Assembly: GCF_010093595.1 (NCBI RefSeq)
Contig: NW_022985442.1
Location: 970,261 to 1,034,260 of the forward strand
Source: Mytilinidion resinicola
Taxonomy: Eukaryota > Ascomycota > Dothideomycetes > Mytilinidiales > Mytilinidiaceae
Reading direction: 5' to 3'
DNA: 64,000 bases
In this document: in pieces, positions 1 through 13,232 of the stretch
How positions within the stretch are numbered: the first letter of the stretch is position 1
Layout of the letters: each line of letters begins with the position of its first letter
Notes under the pieces: model-generated
Databases searched by the model: none
Told to the model about the DNA's origin: nothing
Seen by the model: only the letters and a program-made list of their open reading frames with translations
Made by a program: the position numbers and the translations under genes

Positions 1-147
1 ACGGCTTGCCATCGGCTCGATGCGGAGAGGGTGGTAAGCAAGCAGGGTGCCTGGGGGAACGGGGCAGGTTGTGCAAGGGTGGGAGCTGAGGGTTTAAGAT
101 GCAAATCCGCGGGATAGAGGGCATTGGGGGGGAGGGTTGGGGGGTTG

Positions 148-156
148 TATATAAGG
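148..156 (+). promoter_or_regulatory. TATA box of the flavohemoglobin gene
   Basis: The motif TATATAAGG lies about 220 bases before the flavohemoglobin ATG, in otherwise G-rich sequence, followed by a CT-rich leader. Spacing fits a core promoter with a roughly 190-base 5' leader. The transcription start itself cannot be seen. No specific nitric-oxide-responsive site was recognised in bases 1-373. Confidence 0.5.
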
Positions 157-373
157 TCGGTGGTGGGTGATGCTTTGAGTAGCGTTTCGTCAGTCTGCTT
201 GCTTCATAATATCGTCAAGGTTTCTTATATCCTACACTATCTATCTGTAATCTTCAACCTGAACTATCCTCAAAGGGAGTCTATACCACACCATCGAGCT
301 CCACACCTGCTACACCACACTGAATCGCAACCCCCCATCCCTCACCCATCGCGTCGTCGTCTACCCAACCACC

Positions 374-1609
374 ATGGCACCCCCCCTAACCCCCTCCCAA
401 ACCGCCATTATCAAATCCACCGCGCCCCTCCTCGCAACCCACGGCACCACCATAACAACCCACTTCTACACGACCCTCCTCGCCGCCCACCCGCCCCTCC
501 GCTCCATCTTCAGCGCGACCCACCAAGCCACGGGCGCGCAGCCCCGCGCCCTCGCCGGCGCCCTCCTCGCCTACGCCACGCACATCGACGACCTCGGCGC
601 GCTGTCCCCCACCCTCGCCCTCATCTGCGCGAAGCACGCCTCCCTCGGCATCACGCCCGCGCAGTACGGCGTCGTCGGCACGGGGCTGCTCGCCGCGCTC
701 GAGGACGTCCTCACCCCCGCCGTCTTCACCGCCGAAGTGAAAGACGCGTGGGCCGCGGCGTACTGGCAGCTCGCGGACATCATGATCGCGGCGGAAGCCG
801 AGCTCTACGCGCAGGCGGCGTGGCAGGGGTGGCGCGAGTTCAGGGTCGCGCGCAAGGAGGTTGAGAGCGCCGAGATCACGAGTTTCTACCTCGAGCCGGT
901 CGATGGAGGGAAGTTGCCGCGGTATAAGCCCGGCCAGTATGTCAGCGTGCAGGTGCCGGTCCCGCAGCTCGGGGAGGGCGTGCTGCAGGCGCGGCAGTAT
1001 AGCCTCAGCGATGCGCCGGGGAAGGGGTATTTCCGGATTAGTGTGAAGCGGGAGAGCGGGCTGGTGAGTGCGGCGGCGGGGCCGGGGGTGGAGAAGGGGC
1101 AGCCTGGGTGGGTGTCGAATATCCTGCATGCGGAGAAGGCGGTGGGCGACGTGGTGGGTGTGGCGCATCCGTATGGGGATTTCTATCTCGAGGTGGAGGG
1201 GGAGGGGCCCGTGGTGCTGATTTCGGGGGGTGTGGGGCTGACGAGTTTGATGGCGATGTTGAATGCGTTGGTGGAGCGGAAGAGTGGGCGGAAGGTGGCG
1301 TGGATTCATGCGGCGCGGAATGCGAGTGTGCGGGGGTTTCGGGGGCATGTGGAGGAGGTGGAGAAGACGGCAGACAATGTGCATGCGGTGTTGTTTGATA
1401 CGCTTGGGGGGCGCATGGATCTGGGGGCCCTGGATAGAGAGAAGGATCTTTTCTTAGGAGATGAGAGGGCGGAGTACTTTATCTGTGGGCCCGAGGGGTT
1501 CATGGTGGATGTTGAGACGAAGCTGAAGGCGTATGGAGTGGATGCTGGTCGCATTAAGATGGAGCTGTTCGGTACGGGAGGAGTACCCAGGGGATTGGAG
1601 AAACTTTGA
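374..1609 (+). CDS. YHB1: Flavohemoglobin (nitric oxide dioxygenase)
   Basis: Intronless gene for a 411-residue protein, the usual flavohemoglobin length. The enzyme oxidises nitric oxide to nitrate with O2 and NAD(P)H, protecting the cell from nitrosative stress; it is normally cytosolic or mitochondrial. The globin domain covers about residues 1-150, with B10 Tyr32 and proximal His88 (AKHASLGI). The FAD domain follows (RQYSLSD at 207-213), then the NAD-binding domain (GGVGLTSL near 286, CGPEGFM near 371). The start has a good context (ACCACCATGG), and a TATA box lies about 220 bases upstream. Odd feature: the first 150 codons mostly end in C, while codons after about residue 180 mostly end in G. 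Identification is firm; the paralogue type (cytosolic or mitochondrial) cannot be told, and no obvious presequence is seen. Confidence 0.95.
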   Translation: MAPPLTPSQTAIIKSTAPLLATHGTTITTHFYTTLLAAHPPLRSIFSATHQATGAQPRALAGALLAYATHIDDLGALSPTLALICAKHASLGITPAQYGVVGTGLLAALEDVLTPAVFTAEVKDAWAAAYWQLADIMIAAEAELYAQAAWQGWREFRVARKEVESAEITSFYLEPVDGGKLPRYKPGQYVSVQVPVPQLGEGVLQARQYSLSDAPGKGYFRISVKRESGLVSAAAGPGVEKGQPGWVSNILHAEKAVGDVVGVAHPYGDFYLEVEGEGPVVLISGGVGLTSLMAMLNALVERKSGRKVAWIHAARNASVRGFRGHVEEVEKTADNVHAVLFDTLGGRMDLGALDREKDLFLGDERAEYFICGPEGFMVDVETKLKAYGVDAGRIKMELFGTGGVPRGLEKL

Positions 1610-1994
1610 AATGACTTATTAGATGTACATATTGCTAAAAAATGAGCTGAGAATATATATAGACGGTGTTCATCTTAGCCTCGATTTCAAGAGTTCGTAA
1701 TTTGACTCAGATTAGCATGCATTTTGACAATCGGGCAACGCTGTCTGAAGCGCTCTATGGTATGAAAAGAAATCTGGAGAGGTTCTGAAATTCTCGAGCC
1801 GTGATTTAGGCGGATACTACAGACGTTTGTTGGCGTCCCTAAATTAAGTCAGAGGTAAGGAGCATTTATGTGAGGTAAACCAGAATTCCGTTAGGTATTT
1901 AAACCTCAGTCAAATTTGAGATCGAAGGTGGCCCAGAAACGCATGATGGAGCTTCTGAATCGGTAATAGGAAAATAACTTACATTGAGAATAAG

Positions 1995-2345
1995 AACGGG
2001 AGCCAGTCCGGCCGTTGAACCTATTGTCAACCGGATACAAGTCCAGCTTGATTTCAAACCACATATAGGATGAAGAGCATGTGGTGCCCTGAATCAAGCT
2101 ACGGATATAAAGTTGGTGCTGGGTGCGTTGTATAAACGGAAGCCAGTCCATGTGATTTAGACTCGATTTTGGCATGTTATTGCAGGACATCCCAAATCAG
2201 TCCAGAGAACAATGTCAAATCCGTGACGCTCTAAATCTCGGCCAAGGAATTGGCTCAACTTTGGCGTTGTTAAGATGCATAACCGGAAGCCAGTCCGTGC
2301 GATTTCGACACGATTTTGGCATGCTATTGCAGAAGACTCCAAATT
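1995..2345. repeat. Diverged dispersed repeat, three partial units
   Basis: The phrase GCCAGTCC recurs at 2,002, 2,142 and 2,289 (spacing 140 and 147). The last two are followed by a related block ending in a GATTTTGGCATG-like phrase and then a CAAAT motif; the first shares only the phrase itself. The same phrases build the larger array at 52.0-52.65 kb, so this is a second, older copy of one repeat family. No open frame or terminal repeat explains it. Confidence 0.7.
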
Positions 2346-2821
2346 AGACGGTAAATTTGTGTTAACTCAAAAGTATTGCTGGAAGCGGGTCTGATCCCTA
2401 GCAAACAGGTCCTCGATAAATTTGAATTCCCTCGCGTGGCCTGTTCGACTGGTATATGCTCTTGAGGCTTTTTTTCCGCCTTCTTGCAACGTCTGCTCGA
2501 GCGCGATAAATCGGTGGTCTGGAGTGCTCCAGTGTGTTATGGAAAATTGGGACCCGAGGCATATGTTTCAAGGAAAAAAGCCTTTTTCTTACATGAGGAG
2601 AAGCCGAGGCCTTGTCTCGGGCACAGACGCAGGCTGAGACTAACCCAACTCTTCATCCTTTGTGAAGAGGCTCTCCTTTAAGCCCAACCTGTGAATGTAT
2701 ACCTAGATACGTGGACACTGGCTTGAAAGAGAAGCACCTCGTAGCCATCAACTCAGAAAGAGTTCTCAATGGGACCACGCTAGGGGCCACGCTGAAGTCG
2801 TTGTTAGTGATGTCATTTTGA

Positions 2822-2904
2822 TGTTCTTAGTAGAAATGCATATCCTAGAATCTTTTGATTCCGATTAATCGTAGTTAAGCGCCTCACCACTGGGCCACGC
2901 GGCC
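2822..2904 (-). pseudogene. tRNA-Arg(ACG)-like relic
   Basis: Read on the minus strand from 2,904, the sequence begins GGCCGCGTGGCCCAGTGG, has a D-loop-like GTGGTGAGGCGC, then CTTAACTACGA with a possible ACG anticodon at the right spacing. About nine extra bases follow like a short tRNA intron, then AGATTCTAGG and a 5-base T-stem around a seven-base loop TATGCAT. The 3' strand of the acceptor stem does not pair with GGCCGCG, and the anticodon stem is poor. It therefore looks like a decayed tRNA gene, possibly altered by C-to-T mutation. It may also be only a partial match. Confidence 0.4.
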
Positions 2905-4074
2905 TGTTGGTGCGAGGTATATCTTTGCTATGCGGTTTTTAGATGCAGGATCGTGAGTGATAATCATGTTCCCATAAGCGTGGTCAGTGTGTCAGTTTAC
3001 GAAGTCCCCATAAATTTACCAACAGCGGTGTGCAGAAGAAGAAAGAGGGAAAGGTGACAACTTGACAGCAAAAGAGACATCTGCCGAGAATGAATGGCGG
3101 TCTCCTGCGTGCGTCACGTTGTTTCCTCCTGGACTCTAGTCATCGTTTCAACTGTCGACGTGTTTCATCAGTTCTCTTTAGGGCTGAGAAGACTCACCCT
3201 CGAGGATGGCCCCTGTAGAACATCTGCCCGCCAAACGCTACAAACCACTCAACGAACGATTGAGATCTTTCGCTTCACAGGATATAGCCCCTCCCATTTC
3301 CTGGTGTTCGCCATTTCTATTTTTGTACGACAGTGAAAACAGCAGACAAACAATGTCCGGTACCTCCTGCCTGGCTGTTTCGTGAGGTAGGATCGAGGAG
3401 GGTGGGAACCGTGGCTGGTCTTCGAAACGCGGACGTCGTCATTATGGAAAAAAGTAAGGATTCTGGTTCCTGATATTCGGATTCAAGTTCGGACCAGCTG
3501 CGTATCTGCCACCTGCGATCCTACCAAGAACTCCGCACAGCAGACGGGGAGGATGCGGTTAGCGAGGGTATTTGCCCCTAGGTAAGCCCGGGTGACTAGA
3601 ACGGGGAGCTTTCAAAGCTTGAAGCGGTATCCGCATTGAAACAGCCATGCCCAGGTCGGAACTGCGTTGGTCCGTGTGCGAGAAGTAGGGCCGGCGCGCA
3701 CTGCTTCACCAGAGGCTAGCAGGGTGTGGTGCCCCTCTAACGTCGTCACGGATCAGGCAGCCCGGGCTTCCCGGACCTGAGGACCTCTCTGACGACATGC
3801 CTCAGGATGACTGCTGAATATAAGGTTGGGAGACGCTGATTCGCGGTGATGCGCTGATTGAACACAAAGGGGAGATGAAGGTTTCTGGAGAATGAATCCT
3901 CCTCTCCGGACGATCCTGGCCAGGAAGTTTCGGGCGCTTTGAGCCGTGACTAGGGTGCGTCATAGAGAGATGACTGCTACGATTTTGACAGGTGTTGTGT
4001 TGCTGGGTCGTTTCCCGCGAACCCCTCGAAGCTGTGAGCACATGCTGCGACATACGCTTTGGCAAGGCTGGTGG

Positions 4075-4116
4075 ATTGCAAGCCAAGGCTGGAGGACCGC
4101 AAGCCAAGGCTGGAGA
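4075..4116 (+). repeat. Short tandem repeat, about 18-base period
   Basis: The phrase CAAGCCAAGGCTGGAG occurs twice back to back, and a third, partial unit (GGCAAGGCTGGTGGATTG) precedes them. It lies in the gene-poor GC-rich region. No function is apparent. Confidence 0.5.
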
Positions 4117-6474
4117 GCCCCGGAGCGGAAAGCATCCGAGCTCTTTGGGGGGAATGGGCCAGTGGACGAAGAGGAGTAATGTTCCAGAAACAGGGGACGG
4201 GGCGCACGAGACGCTGTGCAAATGTGCACGTCGCAACAGGAAGGCTTCTGGAAATTGCCCGCCTGCCAGCCCAGGCGAGCTACGCTCAAAGAGGCATGCT
4301 TCCAGAAGGACGCTCTGATATCAGACGCCCTACAGCCGGGATGGCACTGGCGATAGGCCTCTGCGTGAAGCTAGAGGGCCAACTTAACGCTGCACGGCTG
4401 GCGCTGGGGGCGCGTAGCCGCGGTGCTGCCGTGATGGCCTGATTCCAGCTTCGCGCCGTCTGGTGTGGCGGCCGACCAGAATAGCATAGACTGACTGAGC
4501 AAGGCCTGAAGCAGACAGCGAGCTGTGTTGTGGTGGAGGATGCGCGGGGGTTTCGAGTGGTGAAACGCGGGTATGAGGCTGAGCTCGCCGGCTTCATGCC
4601 CGCCCTGCCGCGTGTTGGACGGGTCCTGGAACAGCAAGGCCCGTGTGAGAGGCCTGCCGAGTCGCGCGGAGAGGAAGCGGCTGTTCGGGGATGCAGTTGG
4701 GAGAAGCGTTGGCCGGAGTGTGATTCGCCGTCTTGCAACACACCCGGCCCGGAAGGATGCTGGAGAGTCCTGCCTGCAGGTGTGTACATAGCAGCTGTCG
4801 GGCTGGCAGGAACAGGGAAAGCAGCGTGTTTGTTCGTGTTGATGAATTGCACTCGGGCCGTGGCGTTCGGTGCCGGGCGTGGTGATCTCCCTTGGGCGAA
4901 GGGCCTGGCGTGTGCATCTCGCACCGGCCCAGCCAAATCGTGGGACTGCACAGACGGATCTGGCAGAAGCCCCGGGCCTGAGGGCATCACGAGCACCTTC
5001 TCTCGAGGCTGCTCTCATCTCTCTCCCAGCAGCACCGCAGCCTCGTCTTGGCTTCAGCATCGCCGCACCACAGCACGCCGTGCCATCTGTGCCGATCCCC
5101 ACGTTGCCGCCACGCCGACGGCCGTCGCACTGACTCGACGCTGTGATAGCGAGCGACGGCGAGATTATCTCGGGCTCTTTACGAAGCACCGCGTGGCCGC
5201 CGGCGGCATCGTCCGAGGCCTGCTTGGCAGCGAAGCACATGGGAGGACGAGGAGCACCTCCGCCGGGTATCGAGTTGATCTGGCCGTGCGTCAGAGTATT
5301 CACCTGCAAGAGCTGTGGCTGGACGTCGTCGAGCGCGCAGGGACGCGATGGCGGGCCGCGAGGGATATCAGGGCTTGCTGCACGTCAAAGGAGGCGGGAC
5401 GGCCAGAGAAGCCTCCAACGCGGCGGCCGCACCGTTGATGTCATGCAACCGTGACGTCTTGGGCCTGCTGTGGCTGGTGCCGGTGGAGGCCTGCGTCGCT
5501 CAAGGAGTTTGGGCCAGCAGAAGGGGCCCGGAACGGGCATCGTCGTGGGCGCATCGCAATCAGGGGTCGTCTCAGGAGGCCGACTTCAGCATCGCGCGCC
5601 GTGGCCGCCTCCTGGATCCCGCAGCTGGGAGCCCGCTGGGAGCCCGCCGGGAGCATCGTGGCCGCAACTTGTTTCGCACTGGGCTAAAATGGGGCCTCCC
5701 CCCCGGCGCCCAACTGCTCGCCACCGCTTCCCCAGCTCGAAAGAGGATGTCGACGCCGCTGGCTGCATCGCGACAGCATGGCGGCCCCAGCGCAGAAGCC
5801 TTCTAGCGGGCTTCCAAACGTGGCCCTTGCCTCTCATCCCGGTGTCGAGCGTCTGTGGACCAAGCGTCCTGGGTCAACCTCACCCTGTCGTCCCCCCTCC
5901 GTAGAGGGACGCGCTGCGTGTCGTGTCCCATATCGTGATAGCGGAGGCTGTGTTGCCAGAAGGAATATGCCATCCCACAGGCGTCTCACCGCGCTCCATC
6001 CCGCAGATGACGCCCTAGTGTGCTCCCTCGCCCGTGCGGCCTCTAGGGCTGGGGTCAAACATGGCCGCAAGAGTGCTTCAGCGGGCCTGATCCCCCAGCG
6101 GCTCTCCGAGCATTGACGAGCCTGGTGGGCCATGGGCGCCATAGCTGCAGGGATAGACTTGCTTTTGACTCGCAATCAAAAAGCCTGGTGGACGGGCACG
6201 CTGCTCTATAACTGCAATTCGCCCCTGCTCGTGCCGTGCTCCCTCAAAGCTCGAGTTACACGCACCACGTTTTTGTTCCGAAGACACTGTGACGCCCGTT
6301 GCCGCCCTCATCCTGCAGAGTGAACTGAACACCGCACCGCTCACCACCCGTCCCACGCCCCCAACCCTCCACGGCTACCGGCATTCGACAGTGACACCCG
6401 CCTTGGGCTCCGTCGTCAGGGATTCAACTATTAGGAGCCAGTGCCCTCAGCGTTCAGTGCCCTCAGTGTCCTAG

Positions 6475-6530
6475 GTGAGCCTCCTCGTCCACGGGCATTC
6501 TTGGAGTTTAGACGCTGACTGATCTTGCAG
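6475..6530 (+). other. Possible 5'-leader intron of the C2H2 gene
   Basis: A GTGAGC donor, a GCTGACTG branch-like site and a TTGCAG acceptor are spaced like the coding introns of this window. The placement would make it an untranslated intron in a long leader. RNA evidence is needed to place it in any transcript. Confidence 0.3.
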
Positions 6531-7242
6531 CATTGTCGATTTACGTCTGATAGACAGGTACTGCACCCGCGCCACAGCCCCGTTTCAGAGTGTTTCTCTG
6601 GGTTTCGGGAATTTCGATGACTGAACTGACGCTTAGAAGACTCCCACCTAGCTTTGCCTCATTCACACGCCCCCGAGCACATCCCGGCCGCAGAAGCAGC
6701 CGGATCTGATCTGGGGATCGCAGCAGGAGCGGACAGTGTTGGAAGCGCCGTCGTTGGAAGTCTTGGACGTCAGAAGTGTTTGCAGGTCGTCGAGGTCCCT
6801 GGACAGATCGCAGACAGCGCCAGGCGGACACAGCGAAAGGCGACTGACACAAGCGCCGGGAGACTGCACTACTGGACCGGACTAGAAAACCTCGGTGGAC
6901 TGAACCGTGGGCGAGCTGAGAAGCAGTCAGCGGTCCTTGGGAATACGGGGCTCTCGCAGCGCAGCTTTCTTCGACGACTCCGGGACTCGTCGCGCCTCGT
7001 GCCCATTTCGCGGGCACCAGCAGCTGCAATTTCCTCGGCGTGCTGGCGGATCAATCGGTGTGCAGGCAGTTGTTTTAGTGGAATTCACTGCGAGAGTCGG
7101 AACTAGCCGAGCCCGAAGCGGCCTAGCGAGAAAAGAAGATCCAACACGCGCAACAGCAGCAAGTACCCTCGTACCTTCATCCTCCCCGACACTTTCTCCT
7201 CCACTCCACAACACCACCCCCCGACGCCGTGATCCATCTCAG

Positions 7243-7439
7243 GTACGTTCCCGCCCGTAGAGTTGTGCGTCCTGCCCGTGCTCCGCCGCTCGCCGGCCTT
7301 GCGCGTCGCCGGGGCGTCCCCTATTCCGCCCTCCTGGCCTGCTGGCAGTCGACACCGCTTCGTCGCCGCCCGCTGCCAAACGCCCTGTTCCACCTGCTCT
7401 GCGACTCTGCTCCTGCCGCTGACTTGATTCACTCGATAG
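7243..7439 (+). other. Possible second 5'-leader intron
   Basis: A GTACGT donor after CAG is followed 175 bases later by a GCTGAC branch-like motif and a GATAG acceptor. If real, the C2H2 gene has at least two untranslated introns. The length (197 bases) is well above the coding introns nearby, so this is tentative. Confidence 0.25.
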
Positions 7440-7725
7440 GTGGCCATTCAGCATTGACCGACACGCGATCCGCCCTGCTCTCGACACAGTCGGACGGACC
7501 ACCTGCGCTTTGAATCTGTGAGGTGGTCTTCTGCACACCAGCAGCCTCACCGACGACCAGCACTGTCTGCAGTGGCCCCGGTACATGCCATTCCTGTCGA
7601 CTGAAGCGTTCTTCCCAGCCGACGGCCAGTCATCCAAGTGGTGCGCACATCTCCTCCCAAGTTGCGGATCCCGCCCCGTCTGTTATCACCCGCCTGCTTC
7701 TCCCGGAGCCCACAACTCATGCGCG

Positions 7726-9268
<1,543 letters not shown>

Positions 9269-10584
9269 ATCTGTGTAATTTTCCTATGTATCAGTGTACC
9301 TATAGGCTGAGCTCGGGCTCGATTATCCTGGCGTGTTGGCAGATGCTATACCCCTTTTCCTCTCCAAAATTTTCTTTGTCTGAATGGCATGTCTTTTTTC
9401 CCAAGGGTTCTAGGACCGTCGGCTGGAGAACAAATTTTGCCGGTGTTACTGGTGCATCGGCTACATCCTTTCCAGGGTTTCCTTTGTGGTCACATCATAC
9501 GGTCTTTCCTTGTCTCTTATTGTCTCTATCTCTGTTCTGCATGGAAGCTGTCTCCCAATAATATATCAGAAGGCCATGGGCACGGTGCACTCTCGGGGTT
9601 TCTCATGGGTGGGCTTCAAGCGGCGTCCTTGAAGAGGATGGAAAGGCGTCCTTGGCTCATCGGCTCTTTATCGGATTTTGAAGGGTTTGAAGGGTTTGGG
9701 CGAGCGGTATCTTACTAGACTGGCAAATTAATGAGGGATTCAAATCCACACTTTATTATATCTGGCTTCTCTGTGGTACAGTGACTGTAGCGTTAGTGTG
9801 GAGGCAGACTGAGACAGATTCTGATGTCGCGTTAGACGATGCAGTCCTGTGTCTCTTTCGATAGCACATGAATTAACACATATTCTGACTTGAGCATTCA
9901 ATCCCAGATCCGGAGATCTCGCTTCAGTGAGTGTAGATTCTAAGGCGAAAGGGCGTCCTAACAACGCAACAACTGCAATATCACATTAAGGCGCCCAAGA
10001 ACCTAACCCAGCCGCTGCCAAGCATTGACCTCTATTACGGGCGCAAAAGACTCGCAACAGGCAGACTCTCTTGACGAGCAGCCCAGGGCAATTCACCATG
10101 GTACACGGCAAATGCCAAGCGTCATCGATTTGAAGACCCGCAAAAGCCACACCGGTACGGGCGGACTAAAGTCGTCCCAGCCTCGTGCCCACCGTGCCCA
10201 CGAAGCTCAGACGCAGCCCAGCACGGACAGGGTGACGAAGAGCTCATCAGCCAGCTGCCGCCACCTCACTGCCCCAATATCCCTCCAGCTCTTCCGCCTT
10301 TCGCAACACGACGCTCCTTATACACCCTACAACAAGACTCGCATACCGGACCTACGGCGCTGTTCGCTCATCGTGCCCTTCTCGGACGGCCTCTCCACCT
10401 AGCGCCGTTGCATCATCGCGCAACGCCGTCCCAGCCCAATATCAATAGCGCCGGGAGCGTCTGAATCTGCGTATCGTCATTGTTGCTCTGCTCGGCCCCA
10501 GATTGCGCTGCAAAGACACGAAATCAACTCCTCCCACCTCTCACCAACCGGACGAGACGCTGCGCTTGCAGCCACTTCGCCAAC
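9269..10584. other. Intergenic: C2H2 3' end and epsin promoter
   Basis: About 1.3 kb with no supported gene. The first part is T-rich and probably the 3' untranslated region of the C2H2 gene. The last 550 bases are C-rich and pyrimidine-rich, fitting a promoter and leader for the epsin gene. A TACAGTGACTG motif at 9,777 resembles the end of the MITE-like family, but no partner end was found. Confidence 0.5.
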
Positions 10585-12480
10585 ATGTCCAAGGTCGTAA
10601 GAAGCGTCAAGAACGTCACAAAGGGCTACTCCACAGTAGAAGTTAAGGTTCGCAATGGTATGGCCTTCTAAGATCTTCTCGCAGACACGCGCTGATTGAG
10701 ATAGCTACTAGCAACGATCCGTGGGGCCCGGTGGGCTCTGACATGGCCGAGATCGCGCAAATCACATTCAACAAGTAAGGCTTCGAATGGATATGCATGG
10801 AATCATACTGACAAACGTCGCCGCGTAGCTCCACCGATTTCTACCAAGTGATGGACATGCTAGACAAGCGACTCAACGACAAGGGAAAGAACTGGCGCCA
10901 CGTCTTGAAGTCGCTCAAGGTGCTCGACTACTGCTTGCACGAAGGCTCGGAATTGGTTGTCACTTGGGCGCGGAAGAACGTCTACATCATCAAGACTCTA
11001 CGAGAATTCCAATACATTGACGAAGACGGTCGGGACGTGGGCCAGAATGGTTAGTTGTAATGTCGCCACATAGAGCTATACACGCTAACCTTTGCATATA
11101 GTGAGGGTGTCAGCTAAAGAACTCACCTCTCTCATTCTCGATGAAGAACGGCTTCGCGCAGAACGCTCAGATCGGAAAACCTGGAAGTCCCGTGTTACCG
11201 GCATCAACGAAATGGAATATCTGGGTGGACATGGAAACGGCGGAGAAGCTACCAGGCCTCGTCATCGGGAAGGTCGATCGAACCGGACTACGGAGGAAAA
11301 TGACCTGGAGCTGAGATTGGCTTTGGAAGCGAGTAAGAATGAAGCGGAGGAGGATCGCAAGAGGCGCGAGAGAGCGGCGGGCCGTGAGGTTGGGGACGAT
11401 GATCTTGCCAAAGCGATCAAGCTGAGCAAGGAAGAGGAGGAGCTTCGTCGGAGAGAACTTGAGGAGACAAACTCATCGTTGTTGTTCGACGACACTCCTA
11501 CTCAGCCAACTGCATACCAACCGACTGGCAACAACCAAGGATACCAACAACAAGGTGCGGTCGATTGGTTTGGGAATCCAGTCGAGCAGCAGCAGACTGC
11601 ACAGCAGCCCCAAAATACCGGTTTCCTGAACAATGCCTACTCTCAGCCTACCGGTGTACAGCCCAATCAGACTGGGTTCCAGAACGGATTTGGAGGCTAC
11701 AATGGATACCAGCAGCAACCCCAGCAGCCTCAGCAAACTGCTTTTGACCAAGCTTTTGGAGGTGGTCAGGGTTACATACAGCCCCAGCAGACTGCGTTCA
11801 ACATGAACAACCCATATGGACAGCAGCTGGGGGGTATAGGCCAACAGCAACAACAGCCAGTCGAGCAGCAAAGCACACTCCAACCTGGGAGTCACAATCC
11901 ATGGGCGTCAAATCAACATCAGCAGGAATCAATCCTTCCCCAGCCGACCGGATCCAACAATCCATTCGCGTCGTCATTCAATAGGCCTCAAACTGCGCAG
12001 CCACAAAGACAGCCAACTCTCAGCACGTTACAGGAGCAGAAGACGCAGACTCAATTCAATAACACCAGCTTCAACCCACCGGTCTCGTTCTCTCCGCAGC
12101 AGACAGCGCAGCCACAGAAGGAGCAGAATCCGCACCATGCCCAGCTCAATGCCCTCCTCGCTACTGGCGAAGGTCAGGACACTTTCGGTAACGTTGGCAA
12201 CTTGCGTCTTCCCGCTCAACACACGGCCCCTGGAACCTTTGTGAACTCTGCGGGCGCAGGGCTGAACCAATTGAACGCGAACGCGACTGGAAACAACCCA
12301 TTCCTGCACTCGCAGTTCACGGGTATGCCGCAACAGCAATTCGGCCAGCAGCGAATGGTGCCGGCGCAAACCGGACCAGCAGGGACTTTTGGATCCAACC
12401 CATATGGCGGCGGAAACCCCTTTGGCGGCGCGCAGCACCAAGGACAGCAACAGCAGGGTGGAAGCTTGATAGACCTGTAG
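10585..12480 (+). CDS. ENT1: Epsin-like endocytic adaptor (ENTH domain)
   Basis: Four exons (10,585-10,657; 10,705-10,774; 10,829-11,049; 11,102-12,480) encode about 580 residues. The ENTH domain spans about residues 1-145, including VRNATSND and MDMLDKRLNDKGKNWRH, and binds PtdIns(4,5)P2 at the plasma membrane. Two ubiquitin-interacting motifs follow (about 187-203, ELRLALEAS; about 220-236, DLAKAIKLS). The long Gln/Pro/Asn-rich tail carries NPF motifs (NNPFAS, NNPFLH, GNPFGG) for EH-domain partners, and the protein ends in LIDL, a clathrin-box-like motif. All hallmarks of yeast Ent1/Ent2 are present in order, so the role in clathrin- and actin-linked endocytosis of ubiquitinated cargo is well supported. 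The exon joins restore the conserved ENTH sequence. The gene was not tied functionally to its neighbours. Confidence 0.95.
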
Positions 12481-13232
12481 GGTCTGGACTGGCTCATGTT
12501 TTTCCTTGTGTTGAGTGCTTAGAGCGTTTCCAGAGTGATTTTGTATCCCCTTCTACCTTCAGAGGTCACTCATAGGTCTGCCAAAGGAGGCTTGTGACGG
12601 CCATGGTGCTTTGCTTTACGACGGGTTCACGGGTGTTGAAGCTGTACTATCCATTATTCAAACTTTGCGGGAGGCTTAGTGTGCATCCGGCATGAGTGGG
12701 TCCCTACTGGGCAAATCGTACTCTTCCTAGTTTCTTGTCAAGGCAGATGCGCTCTGTTCATACTGTGTATAGACATGAGACAGTGATGGTTGCTCAGAGC
12801 AGCCAGCGGGTTTAGGGGTTGAATTGCTTTTTTGAGACGGTCAAAAGCCTTGCCATATATTATCTCAGCTTACGTTATTTCCGATGATCTGCATTCAACT
12901 GCCCCTGAAGCCCTCTTGTCGCCTCGAAGCATGGACGGTATTGCGTGGTATAGTCAGCTCGGACGAAGTATACACGTGACCACGCCAAGGCTTTTTTCCG
13001 GCCGGGGTGACAGCGGGGAGCTGCACTATTCACCTCTCAATAGGAACAATACCATGACCACCTCAATAGCAACACAATAGCAGTAGTCTTCCCTGTACAG
13101 TACTAAAACCATTCCTGCCGCCCTCTCCAAGTCTTGGATAGCTCTCTCCTTCAATTCATCTCCTACAGTCACCAACAAACCCATCCTTTCTTCATATACG
13201 TCACCAGCCCTACTCATCTCGCAATCACCAAG
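12481..13232. other. Intergenic, about 750 bases
   Basis: It holds the presumed 3' untranslated region of epsin and the promoter of the 2EXR gene. A TGTACAGTACTA motif occurs at about 13,093 but has no partner end. Nothing else is recognised. Confidence 0.5.

Larger units (their letters stand above)
1610..7725. other. 6.1 kb gene-poor region
   Basis: No convincing protein gene was found between the flavohemoglobin and the C2H2 factor. From 1,610 to about 3,450 the sequence is AT-richer and holds repeat remnants (1,995-2,345) and a tRNA-like relic (2,822-2,904). From about 4,000 to 6,350 it is GC-rich, and long open frames of up to about 310 codons overlap on both strands. None resembles a known family, and their composition (Gly, Pro, Arg, Ala, Ser) is what high GC alone produces. 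From about 6,350 to 7,725 possible untranslated exons and introns suggest the long leader of the C2H2 gene. A non-coding RNA or a diverged fungal-specific gene cannot be excluded. Confidence 0.5.

Noticed and set aside
4371..5438. Overlapping 312- and 302-codon frames on opposite strands
   Set aside because: Neither resembles any family and both reflect GC-rich sequence; kept only as a regional observation.
9777..9800. TACAGTGACTG motif as another inverted-repeat element end
   Set aside because: The match stops after eleven bases and no partner end occurs 200-260 bases away.
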